NCBI GenBank assembly: GCA_017871115.1
Contig: JAFCIZ010000006.1
Span: 248,001 to 312,000 of the forward strand
Reading direction: 5' to 3'
Origin: Cunninghamella blakesleeana
Taxonomy: Eukaryota > Mucoromycota > Mucoromycetes > Mucorales > Cunninghamellaceae
DNA length: 64,000 nt
In this document: piece after piece, positions 40,983 through 52,557 of the stretch
How the letters are laid out: each line of letters opens with the position of its first letter
Numbering within the stretch: position 1 is the stretch's first letter
Made by a program: the position numbers and the translations under genes
The notes under the pieces: model-generated
Database searches by the model: none
Told to the model about the DNA's origin: nothing
What the model saw: the letters and a program-made list of their open reading frames with translations, nothing else

Positions 40983-43900
40983 ATGGATATCAAAGCAACT
41001 AGACATATTTCTACTAATTTAGAAGAGTTAAATGAAAAGATTGAAAAAATATTAAAAGATCAACAGTTTGAAGAAAATGATAAATCAATAGATCTTGATA
41101 AATTAACATTGACCGAACTAAAAGATTTTGCAGAAAAAGGTAAAATAATAATAATAATAACAGTATTATATGTATATAAGTTTATTCTCTTTTTAATAAC
41201 TTGTCTTTTTTTTTTCCTTTTTTGTTGTTATCATATATAGGTGGTCTAGGAGCTTGTGTCTCAAAGATGGATGTCCTTGCTGAAACTATCGAGGATTTAA
41301 TGTATCTTTCTGGTAAATAAGTATAATAATAATATTAATAATAACATATACATACATATATATTAACTAATCTAATCAATATATATATATATATATATTA
41401 TGTATAAAAATAGGTGAAAGAATTATTGTATTAAAGCACATAGAAGATGATTTTTATTTGGTATAACATAAAATAATAATAGAAAGAAAAAATAAGGTTT
41501 CAAAAATATAAAAGTTATAAATATAAATAAATAAATTTTTAATCGCCTCTCTTTTTTTTTCTTTTTATATTCGTATAATTTAGGGATATTGTGAAGGTGT
41601 TATTGGTCGTTTTAATGCGGAAAATGTTCACTTTGTAGAATTAGATCCACGTGTTTTAGATTCTTTAGACGCTGATATAGATATTGAATCCCTTGGTGTA
41701 CGATCTTCGACCGATCAAGGTGAAAGGCAACACTATTCTTTTAATAATAGTAATAATGAAATGATATTAGACGACCGTTTAAGATCTCGACGTTCCATTC
41801 AATCTTATTCTTCCGTTTCTGAACAATATAATACTTCTTCTATTCATGATAAAGCTTGGATTGGTCGATCAAGCATGGATAGTTTAATAACCACTTCAAC
41901 TACTTCAGGAACAAGTTATCGACATGATATTGGTAAAATAAAAATAAAAATAACATATGTACTTATATATTAAAAAAATGATAAAAAAAAAAAAGGTAAA
42001 ATAGTTAAATGACTTTTATTTTTACTTACATATACATTTATTATAATTTAATAGATAATCCTAAAAACTATGGACAGCGCGTATATAGATCAAGCTACCT
42101 TAAAACGTCAGCCATACAAGAACCACAAGAAAACTTTGACACATCTGGATTTAATGAAGATTATTCCGAAGAAGAAGAGGATGATGATGACGATGATGAT
42201 GATATAACTAGTAGTAATGAAATTATTCAACAATATGCAACGAATAATAATAGCCATGATCATAATAATGCATCCTATCAAAGAGCAACTTCACCAATTA
42301 GTTTGAATTCTAAAAATAAACCAATTCCTTTAACTTCTACAATGAACCATTCCCAAATTAACAACAAAGGTCAAACCAATTATACAAGCGATGATGATGG
42401 AGATGATGAAGATAATGGTGATCATTTTGGTAACGATAGTGGTATTTCATCTAAGAATAGTAGTAAACCTTCGGTTGACCCTTATTCTACTCCCAACTCA
42501 GATCCTTCAATTGATGAAAATGGATTTATTATCAGTAAAGCTGATTTAGAAAAAAGACAAAGATCAATGAAGTATGTATATGTATATTTATTTTTATTTA
42601 ACTTTTTAAAAAAATTCCACAATACTAACTGTTTCCTTTTTTTAAATTGAATATAAATATATTAGTCGATCAAGTATAACAACAAAGTCATTAAAGCATT
42701 ATCGGGAACGTGAAGTGAAATGGTTATCAATTGTTGGTAAAATGGATGCTGGATCAGTGAAAAAGGATGCTAAATTGAAAAAATTAGTAAGAAGTGGGAT
42801 TCCAACTTCTGTTAGAGCAAAAGTATGGCAATTTTTATCAGGCAGTACAGATTATCAAAAAAAGGGTCAATTCAAAGCCTTATTACAAAAACCACCTATG
42901 CCGATTTACAACGTCATTGATCGTGATATCCCAAGATGCTATCCTGATCATACTTTGTTTAAAGATGAAAATAGTCAAGGCCAAATTGATTTAGACATGA
43001 TTTTAAAAGCTTATGCTCAATATAATCCAAAATTAGAATATTGCCAAGGGATGGGAAGATTAGCTGGTTTAATGTTAATGCATATGCCAACAGAGGTAAA
43101 AACGAAAAAAGAAAACAACAGCAATAATAATAATAATATAGCTAATAGTTAATTACATGAAATATATTTATATAGGATGCATTTTGGCTTTTTGTATGTA
43201 CTATTGATCGTTATATGAATGGTTATTTTACTCCTGATTTATCTCAACTTAGAATCGATGCTTATATTATTGGGCAGTTATTAAAAGATCATGAACCTAA
43301 ACTTGCACAACATTTGGTAAATACTATATATAGACATGTATTTATATAATATTAAAATATTTATTCAACATCATATTAATTATATTAACATATACATGTA
43401 TTTATGATAATTAGGAAAATAACGATGTAATACCGATTATGTATATCCCACAATGGTTCCTTACTGCTTTTACGGTAACTCTTCCATGGAATTCAGTTTT
43501 ACGTGTATGGGATGTTTTTTATTTTGAAGGTATTGTAACATATAATAATATCATTTATCATAGATTATATAGTTTATATATTTACTCTTTTTTTTGGATT
43601 TCTTATATAATATAAATAGGTGTCAAAGTATTTTATCGTATAAGTTTAGCCATATTACAAATTTGCAAAGGTAAATATATTTATACTGAAATAATTAAAT
43701 AAATAAATGAAATATAAATTGATAATTTAGTCAATATACTTACCTATATATATATTATTATATATTAGATTATCTATTACAATCATGCCCTAGCAACTCC
43801 GAAATTCTTTACTTTTTATTACATATACCACACGACTATCTATCAGCTGACGTATTGTTAGATACAGCATTTAAAATTAAGTTATCAAAGACAGATATTG

Positions 43901-44079
43901 GTCGATATGCTAAAAAAGCCACTACTCTTAATGGAAACGACACGCAAGGGTTACCCTTTGAACATGGATTAAAAAATTTAAGTGTAGGAACAACATCGAG
44001 CAATAGTATTGGAAATTTTAAAGATAAAATTAAAAAGAAAAGCTCATCGTTAAATATAAGAGATCACTCATCAAATTAA
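40983..44079 (+). CDS. SH3-TBC Rab GTPase-activating protein
   Basis: Ten exons: 40983-41139, 41241-41312, 41414-41460, 41584-41932, 42055-42571, 42666-43095, 43176-43316, 43415-43529, 43620-43670, 43769-44079; 729 residues. After a helical N-terminus an SH3-like module is readable (about residues 77-120): SGERIIVLKHIEDDFYLGY and IGRFNAENVHFVEL, matching the GD-xI-xVL / W-x-G / G-xFPxNYVxxL pattern with substitutions. A long S/N/D-rich linker includes a poly-D run. The TBC domain starts near KLVRSGIPTSVRAKVWQFL, with arginine finger VIDRDIPRCYP and glutamine finger LEYCQGMG, followed by DAFWLFVCTIDRYM and WNSVLRVWDVFYFEGVKVFYRISLAIL. Active Rab-GAP expected; the SH3 probably recruits a proline-rich membrane or actin partner. 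This is the second TBC protein in the window and is only distantly similar to the first. Confidence 0.88.
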
Positions 44080-44439
44080 GAAACCTTTTTTTAAAAAAAA
44101 TTATTTGATTTACAAATATATACATATACCCTTTACTCTTTTTTAAATAATAATAATCAATACATCCAATGCATTTATATATTACTTTAGTGTTAAAAAT
44201 AAAATAAATTGATATTTTGTAGAAATAATGAATAATAAAAAAGAAAGTCATTCCGATATTTCAATTGTTTAATTTTTAAATTTTGTTATAATTAATTATT
44301 ATAAAGTACTTTACATATATATTTATAACCTTTTGATATCTTACTATCTTTTTTTTTAGTCACATCATTAAAACTGCATTAGTAAAATAAAAGATAAATA
44401 TTTCTTTGCTTTATTTAATAATAGTAATAAAAAAAAGCT

Positions 44440-45130
44440 ACTACTGGGATTCCACTATGCTCCATTAAACTGTCATTAAAGTGATGTATGTGACAGAAAT
44501 CATTAGAACCTCTAATTAACTTGATTGATACAAAGTTGAATGGCCATTCATTACCATTTACAAATATATTATATCATCTTTGAATTCACATTTGATTTTT
44601 TCATATTGAACATTCAGACCCATATGATATTTTTCTGACGAATCTGCTCCAGGTGAAACTATCTTCGACTTATACAATCCATGCTAACAAACATATTTTA
44701 ATAATTGTATAATCCATTTTCTCTTTATCTACCTCTTTTACTCTCATTTTATTTTATTTTATTTTATTTTATTTTATTTTATTTTATTTTATTTTATTTT
44801 ATTTCATCATTGAAAACTTTATATTATTTTTATTTTTCATATCTTACTTTTGCATCGTAATGATTATATGTAAAAAATCGGCCCACAAGTATTTCGCTCT
44901 TTTTAATAAATAAATAGACCTTAATGTATGAAAAAAATAAATCATATATTTATAAACTCACTTCCAAGGTAGAATATAGCGCTACTAAAATTCATTATCA
45001 CCTAAAATAAATAGTATAATACTAGTACTAGTAGTTATAAAAGAAAACCTAAAGGAATCATAAAAACCAGCGATAGCAATTAATAAAGTTATCAAGAACA
45101 AGAATTCACAAAAGGCACACTTTGAAAACT
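44440..45130 (-). pseudogene. Probable decayed gene, family unknown
   Basis: Several coding-like blocks follow one another on the minus strand: a hydrophobic, signal-like segment FLFLITLLIAIAG (about 45062-45100), then FIKKSEILVGRFFTYNHYDAK (ending before a GTAAGA donor at about 44850), then after a TTAG acceptor HGLYKSKIVSPGADSSEKY and VQYEKIKCEFKDD (about 44583-44686), then in another frame NGNEWPFNF and RGSNDFCHIHHFNDSLMEHSG (about 44455-44575). Codon composition is unlike random AT-rich DNA. A frame change with a stop at about 44570 and no usable ATG at the 5' end mean the gene is either dead or contains introns I could not resolve. No family recognised. (In this entry the longest block is split only by a splice site, not by my choice.). 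Confidence 0.35.
44746..44804. repeat. (ATTTT)n microsatellite
   Basis: Nearly twelve consecutive 5-bp units ATTTT, 59 bases, without interruption. Confidence 0.95.
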
Positions 45131-45971
45131 ATAAAAGATCAATCAGGAATATCATAATAATAACTATAAAATCAATAAATAAATATGTTTTTATAGGTTG
45201 GTTTTATTATATAATAAACATATACATATATAAATAATATCTACCATAAAAAAGAAATAGCCCTGGGTGTAAAAAAAACTGAAAAAGAAAATACAAAAGA
45301 GAATGTCTTTTATTGTCCTGCCTATTTTTTTATATCTTTATTTTATATTTTACATTATAATAGTTCTACCACTTTATTTAAGGTACTTCTACAAGTTAGG
45401 TGGGAAAAAATGTGTATAAAAAATTCGAATATGAATTTCTTTTTATTCGTTCAACAATATCTCATAATAAATAGGTAGTAAAGCCCTTTTTCAAATCAAA
45501 AAAAAATAAAATAAAATAATACTTACACCCATAAAATAATAAATGTAAGTTAAAGACTTTAGTAAATTAATTAAAGCCTTTATACTCCTATGTATTCTTT
45601 TCGTGAGTAGTAATAACTTCTCCTGTATTTGATTGATATATATAAAGACATACTCCACTTCCTTTCTTTTTTTACCTTACTCTATTTTGATCATTCATTT
45701 TTTTAGTCACCACTCTTTATCCAAAACCTAGATTCATCAGTCATTATATATATTCATATATCTTTACTTTTTTTTAGGATTATAAAAATAAGCATATACT
45801 CAACACATTTATAAATACTTTTTTTAACATTATTTTTTTTTCTTGAAAAAAAATAAAATAAATAAACAAATAGTAAAAGATAAAGAAAAATAAGTTGAAT
45901 TTTATTTCATTTTACTTTTTTTAAGTTTAAAAAAAAATAGTCAACTATTTTACTATTGTAGAATAATAGTT

Positions 45972-47939
45972 TTAAGCTAGAGACTCCAGTACATTTGTTA
46001 AAGTCTTCATATCATCACGAATACTCTTTGCAAACCTTAATACCTTTTCCTATATGGTTGGAAAAAAAATATATAAAGATACTTAGCCATCTACTCTCTT
46101 TTTTATTTTGTCTTACTTTTGATCATCCCTTATTATATTTTATATGTTTTAATCGCATACCTTATTATCTAAAACTTCGATGGTTTGTGTTAAAGCATTA
46201 TACCTTACAGAGAATGGACGATTCATATGATTAGCAGCAAAATCACGTACTTTCTCTTGAGCATCTTTAAATGAATCAGCTACAAAGTAAACAGGTTGAT
46301 ATTCAGTGATGGGGTATTTTTGTAAAGCAGTTTTAGCAGGATCGAAAGGTCTTAATTCTGGTTTATCTGATAAGCAATATTCTAATTCACCAAAGGAGCT
46401 TAGTAACCCAGCACCATAGGCTTTGATTTCACCTTCTTGACGACAAAGACCAAATTCTACTGTGAACCAAAATATAGTGGCTAATTTTTCAATATCTTCA
46501 TCAGAGGCACCTAATGAGGCTAAACCAATTTCTTGTGAAAAGTCAGCAAAATCGGGATCAGCAAACTATAGTGTATGAATAACAGCGATATTAATAAAAA
46601 AAAAAGATGAATACCATTATTATTACTATTATTTTATTTCCTTTCTTTATATTTTTCCTCCCATCTTTTTAAATTTTTATTTTTATTTTACCAAAGGAAC
46701 ATGACCTAAAAGTTCGTGACAGCAATCGGGTTCGGGTGTATAGAAAGGTTTAGAAGAGTGACGAATATATTGAGTTGAATAAAAGACTCTGAAAGCAAAA
46801 GCATTCAAGAAATCACGACTTGACAATAACCCCATGACAGGACGTAAAGTAAAACCAGTACAATCTTTCAAGAATTTTGAAATAGTTTCCAATTGAGGAA
46901 TGTGATCATCACTATAACCACAGTTTTGTTCCAAAAGTGGGAACACATATTGATGTTCACGACAAGCATGCGTCTTGTATAAAGAAGTCAATCGACGATA
47001 AACTTTTCCCCATGTTTCTGTTTCTTCTTTGGTATATTCCACTTCAGGAACAGATTGACCGGTACGGTAAGTCTTAGCGATACGAGTGATATCTGCACGA
47101 CGAGCACGATAAACTGGGTCTTGGGCACCAGGATGGTCAGAGCCTTTTTTTAATAATAATAAAAAAAGAAAAAAGAAATAAACAATAACAATAACAATAT
47201 ATTAGTAAAGATAAGAGGCATGATAGATAAATAAAAATAAAAATAGGAAAAATGAATATCGTGGGAAATTGATTGTCAGACTTACTTAATTCTTCACCCA
47301 TTTCCAAAACTTTTTCGGCAAAACTATCAAGATCTGTCAACTTACGAGGGAACCAAACTACACTATCTATTAAAAGGAAAAAAAAAAAAAGAAAAAAGAT
47401 ATAGTTTAAATTAACAAAATAGATATACAATATTATTCCCTTTATACGTTTATATACAATCTTTTTTAGTATTATTATTATTGCTATCTAGCCTCTTCTT
47501 TTTAATCACTAATATTATTTTCTTGCTTACCACCAGTGTTTTCGGAACCGATAACACAAACATCCTTGGTGTGCTTACGAAGTTGATCTACCACGTTTTC
47601 AACTTGTTTAGCATCAACAGCATCAAAATCAACAAAGAAATCATAATCCCAGTCTTTGGTACGGCTTGGGCGACTATATAATCATATTTTTATTATAAAA
47701 AATAGAATAGATAATGAATATATATGTAGTTATATTAAGTTTAAGCATATTCCGATTGATATTATCACGAATTTATATTTAATAGTTTATTTATTATGAC
47801 TTTACGATTCAATACGAGTTAAAGAAATGTCCATAGACTTGATGGCAGCAAGGCAGTTTTCAAGACCACCCACTTTGTCTTGAATGGAAAAACATAAAGT
47901 AGTTTTATTGGTTTCTTTAGGCATATTGGCAGGAGACAT
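45972..47939 (-). CDS. PAH: Phenylalanine 4-hydroxylase
   Basis: Six exons: 47939-47806, 47673-47531, 47366-47286, 47143-46692, 46565-46161, 46049-45972; 430 residues. The N-terminal regulatory ACT domain (about 10-95: [30 protein letters not shown]) is followed by the catalytic domain of aromatic amino acid hydroxylases: [57 protein letters not shown], and the iron ligands in [18 protein letters not shown] (two His) and FWFTVEFGL (Glu). The last exon gives the C-terminal tetramerisation helix. The enzyme hydroxylates phenylalanine to tyrosine using tetrahydropterin, iron and O2. Phe versus Trp/Tyr preference is not certain from motifs. The gene is rare among Dikarya but known in early-diverging fungi. 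Confidence 0.93.
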
Positions 47940-48412
47940 AATAAAAAAATTTAGATCAATTCAAAAGTTGTTTTTATTTTTTAAAAAAAAGTGAAGGAGA
48001 ATAGAAAAAGAAGTGTAAAAATACAATTATGTTTTTTTTGGCTGCTTTTAAAAAAAAAAGTAGACTATGTGGGAAAAATAAATCATAAATATCTCACGAC
48101 TACCTTGAGTGCTGAGAATCAATTACCAATCAAATAATTACCTTTTTAAAAAACTAATACATAATAGAAAAATATTTATGCTAAAATATATACTTTAATG
48201 ATTATCCTATTTTATGGTATATTATTTATCCCATTCCATTCATAACTATCAATATTTTTAGTATTACCATTATTATTTAAAAAAAGATAAAGATGATTTA
48301 TTTATTTATTTATTTATTTAAAAATATAATAATAACAACTAATAATCATCTACATATTTTTTTTTAAAAAATAAAAAGAAAAAGGGATATGCAAGTATAA
48401 AATTAAAATCAT
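47940..48412. other. Intergenic, PAH promoter region
   Basis: AT-rich spacer between the GrpE stop and the start of phenylalanine hydroxylase, both minus strand. It includes TTTA tetramer repeats at about 48299-48320. No gene seen. Confidence 0.5.
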
Positions 48413-49461
48413 CTATTTATCCGAAACGACACCAACTTGAGCAGGTCTTAATATACGATCTTTCATCTTATAACCCAATTTCTGTACACTAAAGATGGAT
48501 CCAGGTTCTTTATCAGTAAAAGATGCTTGGAATAATGCTTGATGTTGGTTTGGGTCAAATTTTTCATTCATCGGATCAAATGGTTCAATGCCGTTCCGTC
48601 TTAATGTTTTCATTAATTCGGATTCCATCATACTTATTCCAGTATAAAGTGTCGTCAATTGGTGAATTAATGCTTCTGGTTCTTTTGCTTTTTCCCAATC
48701 TTTTGCTGTACTTTCTTTTCTTAATTCAACAGGCACTGATGTTAATGCTAGCCCTAATATATCCACAGTGTCTAATAATTCCTTGGCAAATTTTTGAATG
48801 GCATATTCTTTGGTGGTATTGATCTCCGTTGTGTTACGTTGTCGCATATTTTCTTGATCTGCTAAACTTCTTAGATAAGCATCCTATATATATATTTCAC
48901 ATTTTTTTATTATATCACATGTCACATTCTTTCATTTTGTTATATATTTTATTGTTTTTATTTTATTATATATCAAATATATAGCCTATTATTTTATTTT
49001 TGATTTTAATTTATTTACGCGATTCAATAAAATAAACATACCTGAAGTTCTTTCACTATATGATCCTTTTCTTTTACTATTCTTTTCAAACTGTCTATTT
49101 CATCAATATAAACCTTTATTCTATCACCTATATCTTTCTCATTAGGTTCACCAGGTGTTGAAGTGATATCATCATCAAAGATAGTATCTTTTTTATCATC
49201 TTTATTGTGATTATTATTATCAGTATTGTTATTTATATTGGTATGTTCTGTGCTTTCTGCATTTTTATTATAGTTACTATTACTATTACTATTATTACTA
49301 CTATTACTATCACTATTACTATCACTATCACTATCACTACTATTATTCTTATATGTTGTTAATCGTCTAGAGGATTCAATGGAAGATAAGTGAGGGACTT
49401 TGAAATTGATGAATAAACGTGAGAAAGAATAAAAACGAGAAGTATATAAAAATGAACCCAT
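48413..49461 (-). CDS. MGE1: Mitochondrial GrpE nucleotide-exchange factor
   Basis: Two exons, 49461-49042 and 48883-48413; 296 residues. The N-terminus (GSFLYTSRFYSFSRLFINFK) is a hydroxylated/basic presequence. A long low-complexity S/N/D region (about 40-100) precedes the coiled-coil stalk (RIKVYIDEIDSLKRIVKEKD). The GrpE core follows with DAYLRSLADQENMRQRN, FAKELLDTVDILGLAL, LYTGISMMESELMKTLRRNGIEPFDP and HQALFQASFTDKEPGSIFSVQKLGYKMKDRILRPAQVGV. Mge1 releases ADP from mitochondrial Hsp70 during protein import and folding. The single intron lies right at the LQ-DAYLRSLAD junction. The S/N/D stretch is longer than usual for the family and comes from a trinucleotide-like repeat. Confidence 0.94.
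49265..49346 (-). repeat. Coding S/N/D trinucleotide-type repeat in MGE1
   Basis: On the plus strand TTACTA, TCACTA and TTACTATCACTA units repeat; on the minus strand they give alternating Ser, Asn and Asp codons in the linker after the presequence. Confidence 0.8.
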
Positions 49462-49931
49462 CTTTTGTATATTATCGAATGGTAATGAAAAAAATGAAAA
49501 AGAGGTGGTGGAAAAAAATCCAAAGGAGCTTTTTTTTAAAAAAATTATTCGTTTTGAAACGAACTCCCGCCCTCCAATAATTGATCACGGGTTGGATGAA
49601 CCAATGACGACATTTTTTACTTTTAGTATTTTATCCTAATTATTACTCTTCTATTTTTCTTTTATTATATATAAATGAATATATATATATATAATATCTA
49701 TACTATCATTATTTATAAAAAATAAAATAATGTATAGTTCATATTTCTATAATAAAATAAAAAAAAGAAAAAACCAAGTTAAAACCAAGTAATGAGTCAG
49801 GTGGTCTGCGGGGTTTTAACATTTTTGTTTTTAAATGGTTTTTAAAGCACTTATCTTTTTTTTTTTCCTTTTTCTCTTTTTCTTCCCAACTCTTTTTTAT
49901 TTATTTCTATATTTATTTTAAAAATAAGATT
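49462..49931. promoter_or_regulatory. Divergent promoter MGE1 / ML gene
   Basis: 470 bases separate two divergent ATGs. Two CCAAT boxes at 49574-49578 and 49601-49605 lie in a small less AT-rich island together with CCCGCCC at 49566-49572. This could serve both genes; no gene inside. Confidence 0.4.
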
Positions 49932-50817
49932 ATGAAAGTATTACTTTTCTCTTTTATTATCACATTTTTGGTGACTTTTATCAATGCTGTTCATATTCCT
50001 GAATTCAACTTTCAAGATATCAAAGCTCAATTTGAAAAACCTATTGAAGAACAATCAACTAAATTGATTACCGAATGTGGCGATAGTAGTGATCTTTTAG
50101 AGTGAGTCGAACAAAATAAAACAACTTCATAATAATATATAAACGAATACTACTACCATACAATTAAATACTAATATTATTATTATTATTATTATTGTAT
50201 ACTATTCATTTTTACTTATTCATTTATTTTAATAGGATTAAGGATATTACATTATCTCCTGATCCACCCATCAAGGGTGAAAAGCTTAGAATTGAATTTG
50301 AAGGGTTTTTAAAAGAAACTGTAGTAGAAGGTGCTTACGTTGATGTTAAAGTCAAATTTGGTGTGGTCCAATTAATTCATAAACAATTTGATTTTTGTAC
50401 AGAAATCGAAAAAATTGATGAAAAGTGTCCTATAGAACAAGGCGTATTGACTTTTACTAAAGAAGTTGATTTACCTAAACAAATTCGTAAGTAACAAAAT
50501 CATACGAGTGTATATTTATAGAGAAAAGGAGGATAACGAATGTAGTGCGTAATATTAATACACATTATATTTTTTTATTTTTATTATGATGATGATGATT
50601 CTTTTAGCTCGAGTAAGTTAACTATAATAATAATAATTTACGTCACCTGATTATACATATATATATATATATATTTGTATCTATAATTTCATTTGAATGA
50701 TTTATTAACTTGAACTTTATTTTTATTGAATAATAGGGAAAATACACTGTTGATGCTAAAGTATTTACTGTCGATGATAGACAAGTTACTTGCCTTCATG
50801 GTCTTACTTACTTTTAA
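49932..50817 (+). CDS. NPC2: ML-domain lipid-transfer protein (NPC2/PG-PI-TP)
   Basis: Four exons: 49932-50101, 50236-50486, 50608-50612 and 50737-50817; 168 residues. The N-terminus MKVLLFSFIITFLVTFINA is a signal peptide. The ML domain has ITLSPDPPIKGEKLRIEFEG, AYVDVKVKFGVVQLIHKQFDFC, CPIEQGVLTFTKEVDLPKQIP and RGKYTVDAKVFTVDD..VTCLHG, with paired cysteines as in NPC2 and the fungal phosphatidylglycerol/phosphatidylinositol transfer proteins. It acts in the lumen of the secretory or vacuolar system carrying sterol or phospholipid. The third exon is only 5 nt (CTCGA, flanked by TTAG and GTAAGT); omitting it shifts the frame to an early stop, while including it gives the family's IP-x-GKYTV motif. 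Confidence 0.9.
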
Positions 50818-51073
50818 ACGTTGAAGATGGGCTGAAACCTTGGATATTTATTTATTTATTTTTTTTATTTGTATTTTTTCGCCAAACATATCCAACCTTT
50901 CGTCTCATAATATATTTCGAAGCTCAAATATTTTTTTTTTAAAAAAACATGTTTTGGATTTTTTTATATAATATATTCTTTGGATTTTCTTATTAATAAA
51001 AATTGATATAAATCAATTAGTACCTACTGACAACTATTTTAATTTTTATAAAGAACGAAATAGAAACAGATGT
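50818..51073. other. Spacer between ML gene and inverted repeat
   Basis: AT-rich 3' flank of the ML-domain gene. Nothing else seen. Confidence 0.5.
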
Positions 51074-52105
51074 GAATAAAATAAAATAATATTAAATAAA
51101 ATGATAACATATAATGATTTATTGATAAAGATATGAATGAATGATATGGGGTATTTAAATAAATATATATGAAAAAATAATAGGATAATTAATAATAATT
51201 AAGTAATAATATAATGATAGTAAGTAGTAAGTATAATAAGGTTATGGATATATATATATATTCATATGTAATGATGGATCTGAGTTAAAATGTTCTGATC
51301 TGTAATTTTTTTTTTTTTTTTTTTAAGCACCAGTATTAGTAACATCATAACTAGCATGATAACTTTGAACACCACAGCTCATAGGATCTTTATAATGACC
51401 GACATAATCAGGATGAGAGCTTGTTCTCATAGGATCATTTAAAAACTTTCTACCTAAAGGAGATTCAGAGGATGGTAAATAAATAGAATTAGCACGAGAT
51501 CCTTGTTTAGAAGAGGAAGTAGAAGTTGGTTCCGAGGGAATGGTTGCATCAGTTTCTTGATGATGATGATGAGTTAATTTTTTGATAAGTTCAGTAAAAT
51601 TGAATTTAGCCATTGTTTATTATTAAGTTTTTTTTTTAAGAAAATAAGATGATTTTTTTATAAAATGTGTAATAGAAAGTGAAAGCAATTCTATTTATAA
51701 AAGAGTTAATAAAATAAAAGAGATGATTTTTTTTAAAAAAAAAAAAGAGAGAAGAAGAAGAAAGAAATCAAAAAAAGAGATCGAGTATTTATATAAAATT
51801 TTTTTAAACGATTTACCGGTTTGAATTTCCGCAACCCGCATCTTGCCAAAGATCATATGTTAAATATTATTTATATCGTCTTTTTTATTGTATTTTAAGA
51901 CTATTCTAGTATATAAACATAACCAAATTCAATTATTATATTTATAATATTCATTAAAAACATTATTATTATCATTATAAACTATACTAGTATGATACAT
52001 TTCATAAAAAAAATTTTTTTCCAAGCATAAAAATCAAAGACGGAGTTCGGATAATACATTAAACAAAATTCGTTGATTGGATCAAAAATGAAAAATATCA
52101 ATGCT
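51074..52105. repeat. Left arm of ~1.03-kb inverted repeat
   Basis: The reverse complement of this arm matches 52558-53591 almost base for base, including a complete gene, its promoter of about 490 bp and its 3' flank. Differences seen are confined to an A/T homopolymer (about 51725-51746 versus 52915-52940) and the outermost few bases, where a 5-nt indel ends the match. Confidence 0.93.
51323..51613 (-). CDS. 96-residue protein, left copy, unknown family
   Basis: Single-exon gene, identical in protein to the copy at 53052-53342. It begins MAKFNFTELIKKLTHHHH, has a serine/threonine-rich middle (TSTSSSKQGSRANSIYLP) and a more ordered C-terminus with GRKFLNDPMRTSS, DYVGHYKDPMSCG and YHASYDVTNTGA. 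No transmembrane segment or signal peptide; the histidine run and the tandem P-M-x-S/T/C-G/S motifs (DPMRTS, DPMSCG) are the only distinctive features. Family not recognised. Gene is followed by a T-rich run. Its 5' flank is identical to that of the other copy, so both should be expressed alike. Confidence 0.75.
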   Translation of the reverse strand: MAKFNFTELIKKLTHHHHQETDATIPSEPTSTSSSKQGSRANSIYLPSSESPLGRKFLNDPMRTSSHPDYVGHYKDPMSCGVQSYHASYDVTNTGA

Positions 52106-52557
52106 AATCAACTACTTTTTATTATTCATAAACAATTGTAACATTTTTTTCGATAATGCGCAAATAATAATTAATCATCTTACCCGTTATGTGACACTCC
52201 TTTATCAGTAAAGGAGTTTAAACTGAGTCATAATGAACTATCTATCTTTTTTATAAAAAAAATTACAAATGCAATATCTATCTACTTTTTAAAAAAATGT
52301 CAGTTTTTCAACTTGTTTTTAGTATATTTGACCGTATACCAAATTAAACAGTATAAATCAATTTAAAGCACAGTGTTACTAATGCAGTTTTAACTATCGC
52401 TGTTACTAATTGTTAGAGTTATTTATATTTATTTAATTTCTATGTTCCTGTTCACGTTTATCGGGCATGATATTTAATGAAAAGCAAATTATATAAAAAT
52501 GGAAAATTGTTTTGTAATAAAATAAAAATATCGGATTCAAATTAAAAATAGCTGATC
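52106..52557. other. Single-copy spacer of the inverted repeat
   Basis: About 450 bases between the two arms, AT-rich with no open frame of note. It includes a short perfect hairpin (ACTCCTTTATC AGTAAAGGAGT at about 52196-52217). Confidence 0.7.

Larger units (their letters stand above)
44080..45971. other. Convergent spacer with gene relic and pentamer repeat
   Basis: Nearly 1.9 kb between the SH3-TBC gene (+) and phenylalanine hydroxylase (-). It holds a probable decayed minus-strand gene (44440-45130) interrupted by an (ATTTT)n microsatellite-rich area, otherwise AT-rich. Confidence 0.5.

Noticed and set aside
45995..46234. Plus-strand 79-residue frame
   Set aside because: Opposite the last two exons of phenylalanine hydroxylase.
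49555..49580. Heat-shock element upstream of MGE1
   Set aside because: TTC and GAA words occur (near 49547-49562) but not with the 2-nt spacing of a canonical element.
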